This document shows positions 44,744 through 55,050 of a stretch of DNA of 64,000 bases, in pieces. The stretch is from Chalara sp. BL73 (lineage: Eukaryota > Ascomycota > Leotiomycetes > Helotiales), in the NCBI GenBank assembly GCA_918026815.1, contig CAKJVC010000256.1:62001-126000 (forward strand), in the 5' to 3' direction. Within the stretch, counting starts at the first letter, position 1; each line of letters starts with the position of its first letter. The translations under genes were made by a program, and so were the position numbers. The notes beneath the pieces were generated by a model. The model made no database searches and was not told the origin of the DNA. It saw only the letters and a list, made by a program, of their open reading frames with translations.

Positions 44744-45703
44744 TATGGGCTGGAACCAAGGACCGCTCAACAGGCAAGTAGGTCAAATAAGGGAGGGCTC
44801 CGTTGAACGATCTATACGTGATATATCTACCCTTCCTAACCTCCCAGCCCGGATGCAGATCTTCTATTTTAGCAGCGGCTGATGACCGTAACAATGAGCC
44901 ACGTCGGCCATTATCTCTCTCTCTCTCTCTCTCTCTCTCCCCGCTCCCAGCCCGCCTCTCAACCCAGCAACACTATCCCACCCCCAATTACGCATGACAA
45001 ATCCTGGATCCGAAGACGCTTGCTAGCAACGTTCGAAGGAGGCATCGGGAAGGTGGCCTGCCGAGCAGGAAACGGCGCCGTCTCCCCCGTCCCGAAAGCC
45101 GCAGGGGCTTGGAATCAGCCGCAGCAATATCCGGGTCGCTTGTGCGAATTTTCGCCCTACCGTAGGCTAAGATATCAAACGCCCGGCTGTCGTTCTGCTC
45201 GGGAACGAGGCCGCCCGGGCGTGCCGGTTGTGCCGGTTGAACCGGTTGAATAAGGCGGGGCGAGAGGTAGAGGTTTCATTGCAATTTAAACGACCGAAGA
45301 AAATTGGAACAAGAGGGGGGGGGGGGTTCTTGGTTCGTGATCCTGGAAGCATTAACGAGGTCGACTCAATCCTCAATCCTGTATTAAGTGTTTTTTTTTT
45401 TTTTTTTTGGTGCAAATTTGGCTGTGTGATCACATGTGCTACATATAGATTTTCACCTCGTAGGGACGTCGGTTACTCGTTTCTAAGCAGCTAAATGCCG
45501 CGGCTGTCCTGGGCCGCAATCTCGCTCGCTCGCTCACCTGTCGTTTCTATCTACGTTTTACGTCCCGTCGTGAGCTTCGAGAATATTCGATCCGGGGCCA
45601 AAGGACGCTTGAGAAAGGATTGGGCTCGCCAGGCAGTTTGTGCTGACAAGACAAGCCGTCCTGCTTCCTTTTTATGCATTTCAAGTCAACGGGCAAGATG
45701 TCC
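44744..45703. other. Intergenic with simple repeats
   Basis: 960 bp. It contains a CT dinucleotide run (44914-44940), repeated CCGGTTG units near 45230-45250, a G12 run (45315-45326) and a T18 run (45391-45408). Frames here are GC-rich but have no recognised domain. Confidence 0.5.
44914..44940. repeat. CT dinucleotide microsatellite
   Basis: About 13 CT units in a row. Confidence 0.95.
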
Positions 45704-47329
45704 TCAGATTTGCCAGGCTTCCTGCTTCTCCAGCGTCAAGCTATCAGCACTCTCGAAGCTCATCCTTTGCCCCACCTGTGTCTGCTTCCACCAACCTGGC
45801 CCGAGCACAGGCGATTCGATGTCCGCTGGCTCACCACTATTGCCAATTCCGCTATGGCTTCCGCCTTTCTCCTCCGAAGCGGTCACCGACTGGGGACGAC
45901 GGAGAATCTTGGCCGTCAACCACGGACGAGGCGAAATAGCTTGAGGGGCTGGAGGCGCCCCTCCATCGTTGGGCATGCTATGCGGGTGGCGAAATTTCAC
46001 CCACTCGGGGACAGACTTGAAGGATCGGACGTCGCTCTCCTCGGAAGCCAAGGTTATTTGGCTGTTCCTGTAGCACCATGAACGGTGGAAAGCCGGGGGT
46101 AAGACTTCCGCTGGCGATATTTGCGGTTGGAGAAAGGCTTCCGTACCACTTTGTTCAATTTCTCTCTGCCGGCGAGATATGGCTGGAGGCCGAGGAGGCG
46201 GGAGGCCCGTAGGCAGAGGTGGTCGTGATGGAGGAGATTCCACGTCAAGCGCACTTCGAGACCTTGAGACCGTTGAGCGACGGCGGAAGAACGAGGCGAG
46301 CGAGTTCCGGTTCGGAGCCCCTTCTCCTGGTGCGTGAGGTGTGACGGGATTCTGGCCCGTGGGGTTGAGCCGGATGAGTCTTCTCAAGGTTGTGGGGAGC
46401 GACCGCCTCGATTTCCGGGTTACGGCAGGCGGTACGAAAGTTGACCTGTAATCCCAACCTAAGCTACCTCCTGACCCAACTTCTGCCGTCAGTAAAGAGT
46501 CGGGGATCTCTTCTGGTGTTCGGCTATAAGGCCACCAACGGGAATCCCCCCCAGTACCTGGCCGGCGGTGAGAAAGGTATGGCGCCGCCTTTGGGGGTTC
46601 ATCCCTACGCCGCTTGAAGAGCAGAAATATCACGGTCAGGAGAGAAGAAAACCCGGCTGCTTGGTTGTTAGCCTTAGATGTTAGACGGTCCCGACGGAAT
46701 GAGGCTTCGAACGCACCAATAGTCCCAACGGCAATCCCGGCCTTCTGACCCGGCCCTAAAGTGCTATGATCATGTTGAGTAACCGAATTGGGGGGGAAAG
46801 AAACAACCTCGGTCGGTACAGCAATAGAGCTGCTGGTAACAACGAAGGTTGTCAACAATACTGTCGTCATCAAAGATGGCGTGGATATGACTGGGGATGT
46901 TTCGCTATATATAGATGGAGTGAGCGCAATGGACGCACTAGCTACAATAGCCGATGTAAAAGAAGGAGAGGCTTCTGTTGTTGAGGTCGTGATGGGAGCT
47001 AGAGGACTCGTTGGTGAAGGAGTAGAAGAAGCTGGGCCAGAAAAAGCTGAACCAGAAAAAGATGAACTAGAAAATGCCGGACTAGGAAAAGCCGGACTAG
47101 ATGGAGGGGAAGAGATTGGGGATCCTATCGACTCTAACGGAGAACCTTGGATCGGTGAGGTCGTTGGAGCTTCGGTTGTGATAGTTAGTGCTGCAACAGG
47201 TGGCCCCTTTTTGTTTCCTACAGGCCCTGGGGGTCCATTCTTATTGCCTTGGAGACCTGGTGCATTCGTATTCACCGGGTCACGAGGGGGAAGACCCTTT
47301 GTCCGTTTCTGACTCTCTGATGACGCCAT
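45704..47329 (-). CDS. Ser/Thr-rich single-pass membrane protein with long cytosolic tail
   Basis: Exons 47329-46717 and 46656-45704 (60-nt GTGCGT...CAG intron, phase 1) give 521 residues. The first about 190 residues are Ser/Thr/Pro-rich with a GNKNGPPGPVGNKKGPP repeat and likely O-glycosylation. After them comes GPGQKAGIAVGTI; splicing completes one transmembrane helix (about residues 197-219, ending LLTVIFLLFKRRR). The basic stop-transfer and a roughly 300-residue Pro/Ser/Arg-rich tail follow. The layout is that of fungal wall-sensor or Mid2-like proteins with a variable ectodomain. No cleavable signal peptide is present at this ATG; a GTGAGT donor lies at 47396-47391, so a missing upstream exon cannot be excluded. 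No specific function is assigned. Confidence 0.72.
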   Translation of the reverse strand: MASSESQKRTKGLPPRDPVNTNAPGLQGNKNGPPGPVGNKKGPPVAALTITTEAPTTSPIQGSPLESIGSPISSPPSSPAFPSPAFSSSSFSGSAFSGPASSTPSPTSPLAPITTSTTEASPSFTSAIVASASIALTPSIYSETSPVISTPSLMTTVLLTTFVVTSSSIAVPTEVVSFPPNSVTQHDHSTLGPGQKAGIAVGTIGAFEASFRRDRLTSKANNQAAGFSSLLTVIFLLFKRRRDEPPKAAPYLSHRRPGTGGDSRWWPYSRTPEEIPDSLLTAEVGSGGSLGWDYRSTFVPPAVTRKSRRSLPTTLRRLIRLNPTGQNPVTPHAPGEGAPNRNSLASFFRRRSTVSRSRSALDVESPPSRPPLPTGLPPPRPPAISRRQREIEQSGTEAFLQPQISPAEVLPPAFHRSWCYRNSQITLASEESDVRSFKSVPEWVKFRHPHSMPNDGGAPPAPQAISPRPWLTAKILRRPQSVTASEEKGGSHSGIGNSGEPADIESPVLGPGWWKQTQVGQRMSFESADSLTLEKQEAWQI

Positions 47330-49173
47330 TCTATCGATATCCCTAGATATATAATGAGGGACTGCTTTTTTAGGCTCAGGGAATCTGAACACTCACCAGC
47401 TAATTTTTAACGTGCTGAGCAATCGTTTCTAAATTCTGTTTCAAACATGGGGAATTGAGCGCCAACGCCTAGTAATTCGAAATAGACAGAAAAATAATAA
47501 TAAATGTGCAATCCGCAGTCTGCAGGCAGACCGCTGCAAGAGACTAAAATGAGGAAGGGGGAAAAACAAAAAGGCAACCGTCGGCCAGCTGTTGGAAGGA
47601 AGAAACGTATGGCAATAGAGAGGAGGATGTTGAACCTCAACTGGAAGATCTGCACGAGCCGGTAGCTATATGACGGCTGCAACGGTGCAACGGCAACAAC
47701 CCACTTGAATAATGTCGCCCAACGAATATGCAAAGAAACAAAGGGAAAGCCACGGTTCCGTCAAAGTGTCAAATGCGCCGCATCGGGCATTATGAGGAAG
47801 CCTCTTTTCTGCTACTGGCATGATGGATAGCCGGAAGTGGTACCGGCCGTGACTTAAACTATAGGACCTGCTGTGACGGGCTGTCACACTCAAGTTCGCC
47901 CGACGGAGGTCCAATAGATAAGGGGATATGTCATCGTATCGCGTGGTGCTGAATGACTTCAGCGGCTCTGAAAAGAAACAGCATAGTCGGATGAGTGTTT
48001 CAAGCGCCGGGGGCTGCGATCCGGGCCCCGGAAACCTACCTATGGCGTTGTGGCTGGACGCCTGAAATCGACCACGTTTGAGGCTACTCTCCCCCCTCCC
48101 CCACTCTAAACAGATGTTATGTTATAGAGCCAAGGGTTTTGGGTCAAGTTTTAACATATTGATTTTTATCGGAGCCTCTGGAATATAGTCTTGCCACCAG
48201 CTAGCTTGGCGCTTTAAAAGGTCCTCTCTAAGTATTAAGTACGGCCTAAGCTGCTTCCGTCTTAACTTGCCTCCATTCAAAAAAACAAAAACAAAAAAAC
48301 TCCATCTCTATATAAGTACTGGTCGAAGTATTACTAATTGGAAATTGCTTTTTTCCACATGCACTCGCATCGGTTTCACGTTTGTGATATTGCCCTATAG
48401 CCTCCCTACCAAATATGCCTCGCAGTCCCCCGTGAACTCGCCTTTTCTCCTCTGACTACCCCAACCGCCGTAGCCGGCTATCGAACCTGTGCGTGGAGCA
48501 AGCCTAGGCATTGGCTCTCAGCCAGATGATGGGAGGCTTATACAAGTACAGCGCCGTCGGTTTGCTGCTTGGAAGGCAATGGAACGTGGTAGGTGCTATA
48601 AGGCAAATCATACAGCTGGGGAATTTGGTGGAAGTGGATGGGATCTTGAAGAGGGAGAGGATGAGGTGTTACCCCCTGTTTCCTTGGCTGGACGGCTGTG
48701 GATCATGAATTTGGTTTCGGGATATTTCATGTTTGCGTGGATGGATTCAGGTGGGAATATGGTGAGTTTCCTTCTCTCCTCTCCGCTCCCGCCCGAAGTT
48801 TATAGTCGGCACTAGCCTTGCTCCTATCTCGAGATTGTGCTTGGTCCCTGGCGGTTGTTGGACGCCGGCATCGGCAGTCATACAGAGATTTTGATCCTGA
48901 TAGCGTTAATTCGGGCCGCGAAGAGGTGACTGGAGGAATATTAGGCGCGATTGTGTACCAATGTGCAGGATGAGTTAAGGTGATATAGTACCGGCTGATG
49001 GCCAGGTTTCCTTGTATATAGTTCTTGCGCATGGACTAACCTTTCTGAACCCCCTTCCTGAGCATCTCATCTCACGTAGACACATGTTATATGCACATCT
49101 CTTTGGCACGGATCATGTGCTTGGGAAGCTCTTCTAGCTTTTCTTGACTTCGGCATTTCATCCTCAACCCCTA
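47330..49173. other. Intergenic, no gene recognised
   Basis: 1.84 kb. It contains the upstream region of the Ser/Thr-rich membrane protein and the 3' flank of the CorA-like gene. Frames at 47407-47914, 48267-48455 and 48489-48815 are short and without known motifs. A C-rich patch lies near 48090-48106. Confidence 0.4.
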
Positions 49174-50643
49174 TTACAACACCTTCCGCAACAATATTCT
49201 AACCCTACCAAAAGTCTGACCTAGCCCAGCAAAGCCGAATGTGGGAAGACGAGCAACGAAGAACACTGTGACACAGAGGGGAAGAGCTACAGCAAAGTAG
49301 ATGGCGAGATCGTGCCTTGACACACCCCCATCCATACTAAAAAGACTCGCCACAAACGATAGAGGTACAAAAAGCAATGCGAGGTTAGTCAATCGAGTTA
49401 CGTTTGCTGCTTCCTTTAACGAGCGCCGCATGTCCGTGATCTGAAGGACCGATGTGACAACCGGCACCATGATCTCAAGTCGACGACCATACGTATCAAC
49501 CAAGGCAGCAATATATTCGAAATCTCGAACCAGCAAGGAGTACTGTTCAAGGCCCGTATCGACCTTGTTCTGATATTTAAGAAAATTGATCACAGACTGA
49601 AGTTTACTCGATGTCTGGAGGCAACGACGTCCCCATACCTCGAGAGAGCGCAGGTCCGAATCGATCTTTCTCAGTCTGTGTTTCTCCAATGGGGCTTCTG
49701 TGGAATACTCGTATTGCTTGATGCTATTGCTCATTACTGCGATATAGCTTACCCACTCACCTGCTGCGATTTTCAGGGGGTAGTATGTCAGAGAGAGAAG
49801 CGTAGGGTGCTCAGGCTGGAAAGCTGGAGGTCGCTCTTTCTCCCAGTAATATACGAGGTCTTCAAGGAGAGATGTTCTGCCGGGAGCTCCGGGATCTGGT
49901 TCGACCAAAGGTCGGCGTTCAGAGAAGTCTTCATACCCTCCCTGGAATGGCCGTGATGGAAGCGCTAGCTGCATTTCTGGCGTTGTATATTTTTCAGAGG
50001 TTGGCCTGTCAACGAGTATCACCCCTAGGTCAACTTCAGCTATATCCCCTCTGGGCCGTTTCGTATTACCTAACCATGACATCGACTTAGTGCTCGAAAG
50101 TAGAATAGAGCAGCTCTGTTGCTCCAGCCCGATAAATGTGTTCTTTATTGGAGGCAGAAGCACAAGTCTACGGGGTACATTGCTGTTGCACAACATCTTT
50201 CGCGGCGTTATTGAGCAAGCATCGAAGTCAATAGGCCGCTGATATTGCACACTGAGGAAGTTTTGGGTCAAGGATCTAGAGGGAAGTGTAGCGATGGATG
50301 GTTTAGACGATGCAATATCCATTGTCGGGCCATGTATCTGAGAAGCAAAGAACAGTGGATCAATGTCCAAGGACCATCCGAGCGTCTCGATAATAGCTTT
50401 GCTAAGGTCCTCAATGATTATAATTCGGCCTTGACACCCACGGGCTTCTGCGTTCAAAAGAGCCTCGAGCTCCCGGGGATCGAGATCAGTTCGACGAGGC
50501 TTCTCATCCTGTGCGAAGAACCCGAGGCTAACAATTCTGCAGTCTTGCTTTGCGATATCATTTAACATGAACCGAGAGAGATTTCGAAGACATGGGTTCC
50601 TCTTGCTTTGGGCAACGATATAGTCAGAATATGATTGCGCCAT
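49174..50643 (-). CDS. CorA-like membrane protein
   Basis: An uninterrupted frame of 489 residues from ATG 50643. The C-terminal section has the signature before the first pore helix, RRSLKEAANVTRLTNLALLF, followed by PLSFVASLFSM, which matches the fungal CorA-like pattern. A second helix is at about residues 446-465 (IYFAVALPLCVTVFFVARL). The canonical GMN selectivity motif reads SMD here, so Mg2+ transport is doubtful. The roughly 400-residue N-terminal region is soluble; its second half (LLVRDFEYIAALVDTYGRR) is helical, as in the CorA funnel. Family members in fungi often have unassigned N-terminal domains and unclear roles. It is head-to-head with a RelA/SpoT-domain gene 423 bp away. Confidence 0.82.
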   Translation of the reverse strand: MAQSYSDYIVAQSKRNPCLRNLSRFMLNDIAKQDCRIVSLGFFAQDEKPRRTDLDPRELEALLNAEARGCQGRIIIIEDLSKAIIETLGWSLDIDPLFFASQIHGPTMDIASSKPSIATLPSRSLTQNFLSVQYQRPIDFDACSITPRKMLCNSNVPRRLVLLPPIKNTFIGLEQQSCSILLSSTKSMSWLGNTKRPRGDIAEVDLGVILVDRPTSEKYTTPEMQLALPSRPFQGGYEDFSERRPLVEPDPGAPGRTSLLEDLVYYWEKERPPAFQPEHPTLLSLTYYPLKIAAGEWVSYIAVMSNSIKQYEYSTEAPLEKHRLRKIDSDLRSLEVWGRRCLQTSSKLQSVINFLKYQNKVDTGLEQYSLLVRDFEYIAALVDTYGRRLEIMVPVVTSVLQITDMRRSLKEAANVTRLTNLALLFVPLSFVASLFSMDGGVSRHDLAIYFAVALPLCVTVFFVARLPTFGFAGLGQTFGRVRILLRKVL

Positions 50644-51066
50644 CACTTTCTCGAAGATTAGCAATGGACTCGAACGGCCTTGTCAAGACTTTCCGGACTG
50701 AAAGCCTTTCAGTGTGCCTTATTGTTGTGCGGGAGCTGGTCTCCCAGGTGGCGGCCCAGCGCTTGGCCTTAAAGTTGGTAGTGTGCGCTGCAAAAACCTG
50801 GCCCCGTGACAGAGCGCCTGCAGTCCAGCTTGCAGCCGGTGTGGAAGCCTTGTGTGACGTGTGGGAACCCGTCCCGAATAGAATGGTTGAGGCCGACATA
50901 ATGTGCAACGACCTTTAGAGCCTTGCGCAAATTTTTGTATTATGGTGCTGCAGTAAGTGACTCTGCATGTTGTCATCGAAGGATCTTTGACAAGAAACTA
51001 ACCATGTGCAATACTTTTTGGAACTTGTCTACTTCATTTCCAACGAGGCTTCCACCACATTGACAA
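50644..51066. promoter_or_regulatory. 423-bp bidirectional promoter of the CorA-like and RelA/SpoT genes
   Basis: The two start codons face away from each other with no other gene between. Open frames covering this stretch lack known motifs and overlap both strands. No core element is assigned. Co-expression is inferred. Confidence 0.5.
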
Positions 51067-53393
51067 ATGATGGCTGCGAATGTTCTCTCGAATGCTTATT
51101 ACGATGCTGGAGGTAGGACAGACCCTTCAGTCGATATTATCTCGTCGTTTATGGCAGATTGGGTGCCCCACAAATACTTCTACTCCGAAGCAGCCAGCCT
51201 TGCCCAAGAACTTTGCGAAACTCTCCTTGCAAGCAGTGCCATTCGCGCAATCGTCACTCATCGAGTAAAGCAAGATCACCGACTGGAAGCGAAACTCAGA
51301 GAACGAGTTCGAAAGCTGGGGCGAGAGTACCGGAGTGCGAAACAAATCCGCGACGATATTGTTGATCTTGCTGGAGTACGCATTGCTCTTTACTTCCCCA
51401 GCGACAGGGAAAAGATTGTCCAGATCATTCACGATGCCTTCACAGTGGTCAAGCACAAAACCTTTCCAGAACAGGACGACAAACGGGTTTCTGACTCGAT
51501 GTCCCAAGTGACAGAGACGTCTCTAGACTTCCAACAGCGTTTCCCTGGCTATTCTGCTGACCACTACCGTGTACGAATGAGAGTGGAGAACTTGGCAACT
51601 AAAAGGCTTCGAGACGACTTCCAGAAGGTGAATCCAGTCATCGAAATTCAGGTGGCATCAGTGCTTATGCACGCTTGGGCGGAGATTGACCACGATCTTG
51701 TGTACAAGACTCTCACCGGTGGACCTGCTTCACAGCAAGAACTTCGTCTTCTAGATGCCACTAATGGCCTTGTATGTACAGGCGAAGTGCTGTTACAGCA
51801 ATTGCAGACCGCCATGGATGATCGTGTGGCATATCAAAAGAAATCATTCAGTGAACAATATGAGCTCTTAAGCTTCTTGCGCGGGCAGATTAAGAAAGTA
51901 GAAGGATCTATGGAACACTTGGATGTCTTGCTGCTTGTATTTTATCTCTCCCTGAAGCCTCGCCATTGGCTTGAAGCCGTTTTGGCATGCTGAGCTGATT
52001 GTTGAAATAGGTATTGAAGATTACAACTCTCGACTCACCGCGAAGGTTAGGTGAAACCCTTGAGGGCTTCATGGTTCCATCCAAGAGCGCGGATCCTATT
52101 GCTCTCACAATACTAGAGCACATTCTCACCACACTCGGGGAGGAGCAGCGTCGTGACAATAACCTTTATCTCCGATCAAGGTCGGTTGTGCTCAGCGATC
52201 TCGAAATTGACAAGAAAAATTACAAATGCTACACGACGGACGTCGAGACACGCGACAAGATCCTCAACCAGAGAAGTATCCTCGAGACAGCAGTATGTGT
52301 TACAGATATCTTGCGATTCCCCAAAAAGTCGATTCTAGTCATTGAGGGAATGCCACAGAAGTTCACAAAGTTTTATGCCCTCTACAATCTCGTCCAGTTT
52401 GCAAATATTCGTCCCGATAAAGGAAGCAAAGATGAGGACAGGTGGTTATGTGAGATGTCACTGAAGGAACTCGATCCTCTATGGACGTGGTTCGAGACCA
52501 ATGACGACGTTCTATTCAGAGTCTCTTTGCTGCTGGCAAGGATGAACGTGAAGGACATTGACGAAGAGCTGATCAAGCTACGACCTTCGAGTGGTTTCCA
52601 GCGCCAGCCGTCCGTGTTCGAACCCAATCTAGGATACATGAGCCCTCGAATTCCGAGCGCAAAATTGTTCGGCCAAAGTCCTCCCCATGACGATGAGGAT
52701 GCGGAGTCAAGGCTGCATCCAATTAGAAGTACTCCAAAAAGCTCAGAGAAGTCGAGGCCCACTTCGAATTCTGTGAGCTCCCAGGAAGAACAAAACACCG
52801 CCCGAAAGAGAGCTGCTCTTGTGCCAGAACATAGGAGAAACTCAGACATAGAAGAAGAGGAAGAGGAAGAAGCTTCCGCTATCTTGGTAGTAGAGCGTAC
52901 GAGGAGGCCATATCACGGGCCAGGCAAGAAGCAAGAAGCAAATAAACCACCAGAGCGACCTTTTCCCAGTATAATACCAATACCAGGAGTAGCAAAGCGC
53001 CCATTTGGTCCCGCTGAAGAATCACAGGAGCCTTCAAGATCGATGCCAGGGGTAGGAATATCTGAAGAAACGGAACATTATTCCGCCTACACTCAGGACA
53101 AACAGAATGCTACAAAGTACCGGAGAACGGGGCAGAATGCTCATGCCACCGAAGGTGGTTCGGTGGACTTCGATGAGAAATCAAGAAAGGCAGGGCTATA
53201 CAGGCCACAATCGCCACCAATGGCGAGACTAAGGGATCGTCTACGGTCTCGGACAGCAACAGCTTCCATGCCTGAAGAATATCCACAGATGGATGGTTCG
53301 TATAGCCCCAATCCAGGAATAAACTCACGGCGCGGGGCACACTCCACAAAGTATTCATATGGGGCGAGAAGGGGGTACCCTTGTTCGACTTAA
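51067..53393 (+). CDS. Fungal RelA/SpoT-domain protein (predicted nucleotide pyrophosphokinase)
   Basis: Exons 51067-51936 and 52011-53393 (74-nt intron, phase 0) give 750 residues. The RelA/SpoT synthetase domain spans about residues 50-280: basic HRVKQDHRLEAKLRERV, then DDIVDLAGVRIALYF with the metal-binding Asp100, the FPGYSADHYRV loop with the stacking Tyr162, and VIEIQVASVLMHAWAEIDHD with catalytic-type Glu193. No HD hydrolase and no TGS/ACT domains are present, so it resembles a synthetase-only protein. A second conserved region (about 290-480) follows, and then a long disordered, Glu- and Arg-rich tail. Family knowledge: such domains make (p)ppGpp-like alarmones or pyrophosphorylate nucleotides or RNA; which applies to fungal members is unknown to me. 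Key residues are intact. Confidence 0.85.
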
Positions 53394-54690
53394 GATGAAG
53401 GCGAAATATTAGGCCGGCGACATGCTGAGAGAACACGACACTAGTGGACAAAACAATAGCAGTTTCTAGCTAAAGGCGTAAAATATTCATCACTCAAACC
53501 AACAGACATCGGCCGGTTTTACATATGAGCTAGTGTAAACAATAACGTATAGTATTGACTTTTTTTTGTACCACGCTAGTATTAAAATAAGACTTCTATT
53601 AAAACGAAGTGTGAACATAAAAATCTAACATAATTCTATACGAGTAATAATACTATGTATCGCTGAAAGCTTTTTTACAAGGGGTATAAGCTACTATTTA
53701 GTAAACACGTAATAGTTATTAAGGAATTAAAACGTGAACTTAACAAAAACTAAATGGCTGTGTGCAGTATATAGGACTACAATATTCTATAGTATGATAT
53801 AGTATGATATAGTATTACTAATTTAAGCGCAGTACGTATTTAAATCAATATTATTATATTACGCCAAGTATAATACAGGGTTTACAGGTCGATATACAGT
53901 AGTAATACTATTGTTTACACTAGTTAGCGAAAGCCCTGAATCCACCCTCGCACTGTTTTACTAGAGCAGGTATCGTTTTTTCGCAGAAACATACTTAGGC
54001 TCGAAAGTTTCAAGGATTCATTGCTCTCAAGATATTCATAATTGTCCCTGGAAATGTGTAACAGGTAGATTATTCTAAAAGCGTTACACCTCCGAAACAT
54101 TCATCAATCACAAACTAACTTCAAGTTTCTGATCCACAGATGGACATATTCTGTGTGTAGTTACTTAAATAACTACATATCTCAGAATACCCAAAAATAA
54201 TTTACTGACACCAAGGACTAACAGTCTAGGTATCCTTCCAGCCCTTTCTATAGTCGTGAAAAGCTGTCGCGATTCTCAGATTCGGCAAGGAGCCATCAAG
54301 ATGCTATTTCCACCCCAGGGCGAGAAAGAACGTGGGATGGCCTACTCGTAGCCAGATTTGGAGTCTAGACCATGTAAGAAAAGAAAAAAGAAAAAGAGCG
54401 CTTGAAGAAGCAGCCGGCAACAGGGAAATGCTAAGAAGCTTAAATTCAGCAAGAATATCTTCCTGAATACAAATAAAGCGTTGCCCTACTTTCCACCATT
54501 CCAGTGTTAAGAAACTAAACCAAGTAAGGTAATCTCTCTCTCTGATATTTTAGAACAACCAGCCATTATCTCCGTGTCACTAATAATCGAAACCAACTAC
54601 AGGACACAGGAAACAAGCTCAAGCAAGAAGATCTCAGCCCTATGTCCCGTCACTATCTGTAGAGGAGACGCTAAGGCTTGCTTTCGAGAC
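53394..54690. other. Strongly AT-rich, RIP-like tract
   Basis: About 53520-53930 is extremely AT-rich with many TpA dinucleotides and includes direct repeats of tatagtatga near 53788-53815. This is typical of a RIP-degraded repeat (inference). The rest is ordinary non-coding sequence. Nothing codes for a recognised protein. Confidence 0.55.
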
Positions 54691-55050
54691 TTAGCAGCCC
54701 ATGCAGCATTTGCAAGCCGCCCAGCTACAACAACATTCCTCGTCATCAGCGTATTCTCTTCCGCTCTAGCAACATATAAGAAAGTTTACTCACCAAAAAA
54801 ATGCATAATCAAGCTGCACGTTACCGCACCAAGAGTCATAGCAGTCGGTAACGCAATCGCGCTTGCCCAGCAGGGCTCCTCCAGGGACAGCGGAGGTGTC
54901 GGGCACTGCCGAGAGGCCCTGGGAGACACGCCACTCCTTCAGCTTCTCAACGGTCGCGGTGTTTGTCCATTTGCTGGCAGCGGTGGGGGTGGCGACGACT
55001 CCATGAGCGGCAACAGTGAGGGCGGCGACGAAGACAGTAGGGAGATGCAT
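54691..55050 (-). CDS. Small secreted cysteine-rich protein precursor with Kex2 site
   Basis: Exons 55050-54794 and 54724-54691 (69-nt GTGAGT...TGTAG intron, phase 2) give 96 residues. Residues 1 to about 20 are a classical signal peptide (VFVAALTVAAHGVVA). A pro-segment follows to a Lys63-Arg64 dibasic site; after it lie 32 residues containing eight cysteines at 66, 70, 75, 86, 90, 92, 93 and 96, enough for four disulfides. Exon 2 supplies four of the eight, so an unspliced reading would miss half. Coding GC content is higher than the flanks. This layout fits fungal effector, antimicrobial or signalling peptides, but no family is recognised. Function unknown. Confidence 0.72.

Noticed and set aside
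44803..45253. Plus-strand frames through the CT repeat and GC-rich sequence
   Set aside because: Driven by simple repeats and composition; no conserved motif.
46788..47312. 174-codon Glu/Gly/Val-rich frame on the plus strand
   Set aside because: Complement of the Ser/Thr/Pro-rich ectodomain of the membrane protein at 45704-47329.
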